A DNA stretch of 32,910 bases from an uncultured Clostridia bacterium. Lineage in GTDB: Bacteria > Bacillota > Clostridia > TANB77 > CAG-508. The notes beneath the pieces were generated by a model. The model searched no databases. It saw only the letters and a program-made list of their open reading frames with translations, and was not told where the DNA came from. The position numbers were made by a program, and so were the translations under genes. The DNA is taken from positions 1 to 32,910 of the forward strand of contig CANQTX010000022.1 of the NCBI GenBank assembly GCA_947626885.1, read 5' to 3'. Position 1 is the first letter of the stretch, and every line of letters begins with the position of its first letter. Below are positions 32,636 to 32,910 of the stretch, one piece after another.

Positions 32636-32735
32636 ACCGTGGCACTGGCGCTATGTTGGTATAGAAAATGCTAGAAAGATGAATGCATTAGACATGTGTT
32701 TGGAAGAATATGTAACATATTTAAAAAAAGATTGA
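32601..32735 (+). pseudogene. 3' remnant of a VanY-type D-Ala-D-Ala carboxypeptidase gene
   Basis: In the +1 frame relative to the previous piece, the sequence encodes ENITKVSYEPWHWRYVGIEN and ends LEEYVTYLKKD at 32735. The EPWHWRYVG motif with its zinc-ligand His is the C-terminal hallmark of VanY/LAS carboxypeptidases. The N-terminal three quarters, including the other zinc ligands, are missing, so it cannot be active. The junction with the ligase remnant looks like a deletion scar. Confidence 0.65.
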
Positions 32736-32780
32736 TTATTTTTTATGAATCTTTTTAAAATCACTTGTTTATCAAAAAGA

Positions 32781-32809
32781 AACCTTACAAAAATGTAAGG
32801 TTATTTTTA
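32781..32809 (+). terminator. Rho-independent terminator
   Basis: AACCTTACA (32781-32789) pairs with TGTAAGGTT (32794-32802), loop AAAA, followed by ATTTTTA. Confidence 0.8.
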
Positions 32810-32818
32810 TAGATAGTG

Positions 32819-32827
32819 TGCTATAAT
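32819..32827 (+). promoter_or_regulatory. Extended -10 promoter element
   Basis: TGCTATAAT is a TGn-TATAAT extended -10 just after the terminator; GGGGGAG follows at 32831-32837. Confidence 0.5.
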
Positions 32828-32850
32828 AATGGGGGAGACTAACTATATGA

Positions 32851-32910
32851 ATGTCAATAGTTTTTCTCAAAAAATTTAAAAAAATTAGTACATTGAAAAA
32901 GTGCATGACA
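32851..32910 (+). CDS. Possible partial gene at the window edge
   Basis: An open frame from ATG 32851 (MSIVFLKKFKKISTLKK...) runs to the last base. It has GGGGGAG 13 bases before it and a -10 element upstream. A second ATG at 32847 is better spaced but gives only MNVNSFSQKI and a stop. Too short to identify. Confidence 0.3.
   Translation, partial: MSIVFLKKFKKISTLKKCMT

Noticed and set aside
31308..32910. Integrated mobile element or prophage end
   Set aside because: There is a tyrosine recombinase and gene scars, but no att-like direct repeats, phage genes or tRNA target that I can see.
1..32910. CRISPR arrays, tRNA or rRNA genes
   Set aside because: I looked for regularly spaced repeats, cloverleaf ends with CCA-like tails and conserved rRNA words, and saw none.

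Overview
The window is AT-rich DNA from a low-GC, endospore-forming anaerobe of the Clostridia type, most likely an uncultured gut lineage. The signs are dipicolinate synthase subunit B, spore photoproduct lyase, two CotF-like coat proteins, an oxygen-reducing flavodiiron protein, strong AGGAGG ribosome sites and heavy use of AT-ending codons. I see no rRNA, tRNA, CRISPR array or insertion sequence.

Layout. 1-3250: two tandem paralogues of a secreted leucine-rich-repeat (LRR_5/BspA-like) protein with a prepilin-like N-terminus; a third lies on the minus strand at 16082-17399. 3295-8051: a housekeeping run (hot-dog thioesterase, HIT protein, ZIP metal transporter, flavodiiron protein, PAP2 phosphatase, CaCA exchanger). 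8048-15956: cell-envelope genes (class A PBP on minus; CobW-type GTPase, LCP phosphotransferase, CmpB-like membrane protein and polysaccharide flippase on plus). 17797-18944: CotF-like pair and a duplicated DUF305 protein. 19055-22717: phosphodiester glycosidase, small unknown, VanW protein, TrmB. 22823-26279: a Gld-like ABC exporter operon. 26463-29065: DpaB, acyl-ACP thioesterase, SplB. 29158-32910: an unknown gene, an SOS-controlled Y-family polymerase, a tyrosine recombinase and at least two decayed gene remnants.

Main discovery. Four unrelated-position genes have their frame broken by one base: LRR copy 2, the CmpB-like gene, LRR copy 3 and dinB. In all four, the break is at an in-frame CGG codon. 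Skipping the C, so that the next codon is GGN (Gly), restores the family or paralogue sequence exactly. I checked by eye every CGG (and CCG for minus genes) in the roughly 9,500 codons of the other reading frames. CGG triplets are common out of frame, but I found no other in-frame CGG. In the zero frame each CGG is followed by a stop within three codons. The simplest reading is that CGG is an unassigned or 'hungry' arginine codon in this organism and that ribosomes pass it by +1 frameshifting, or by reading CGGN as four bases. Insertions of C before a glycine codon are then tolerated. DinB keeps an intact LexA box, promoter and ribosome site, which argues it is a working gene and not a relic. 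I annotate the four genes as full-length CDSs with a +1 shift, not as pseudogenes.

Secondary themes are a possible recombination-diversified LRR surface-protein family with shared ends and a shared inverted repeat in front of the ribosome site, a leader peptide overlapping the flippase start, and deletion scars beside the tyrosine recombinase.
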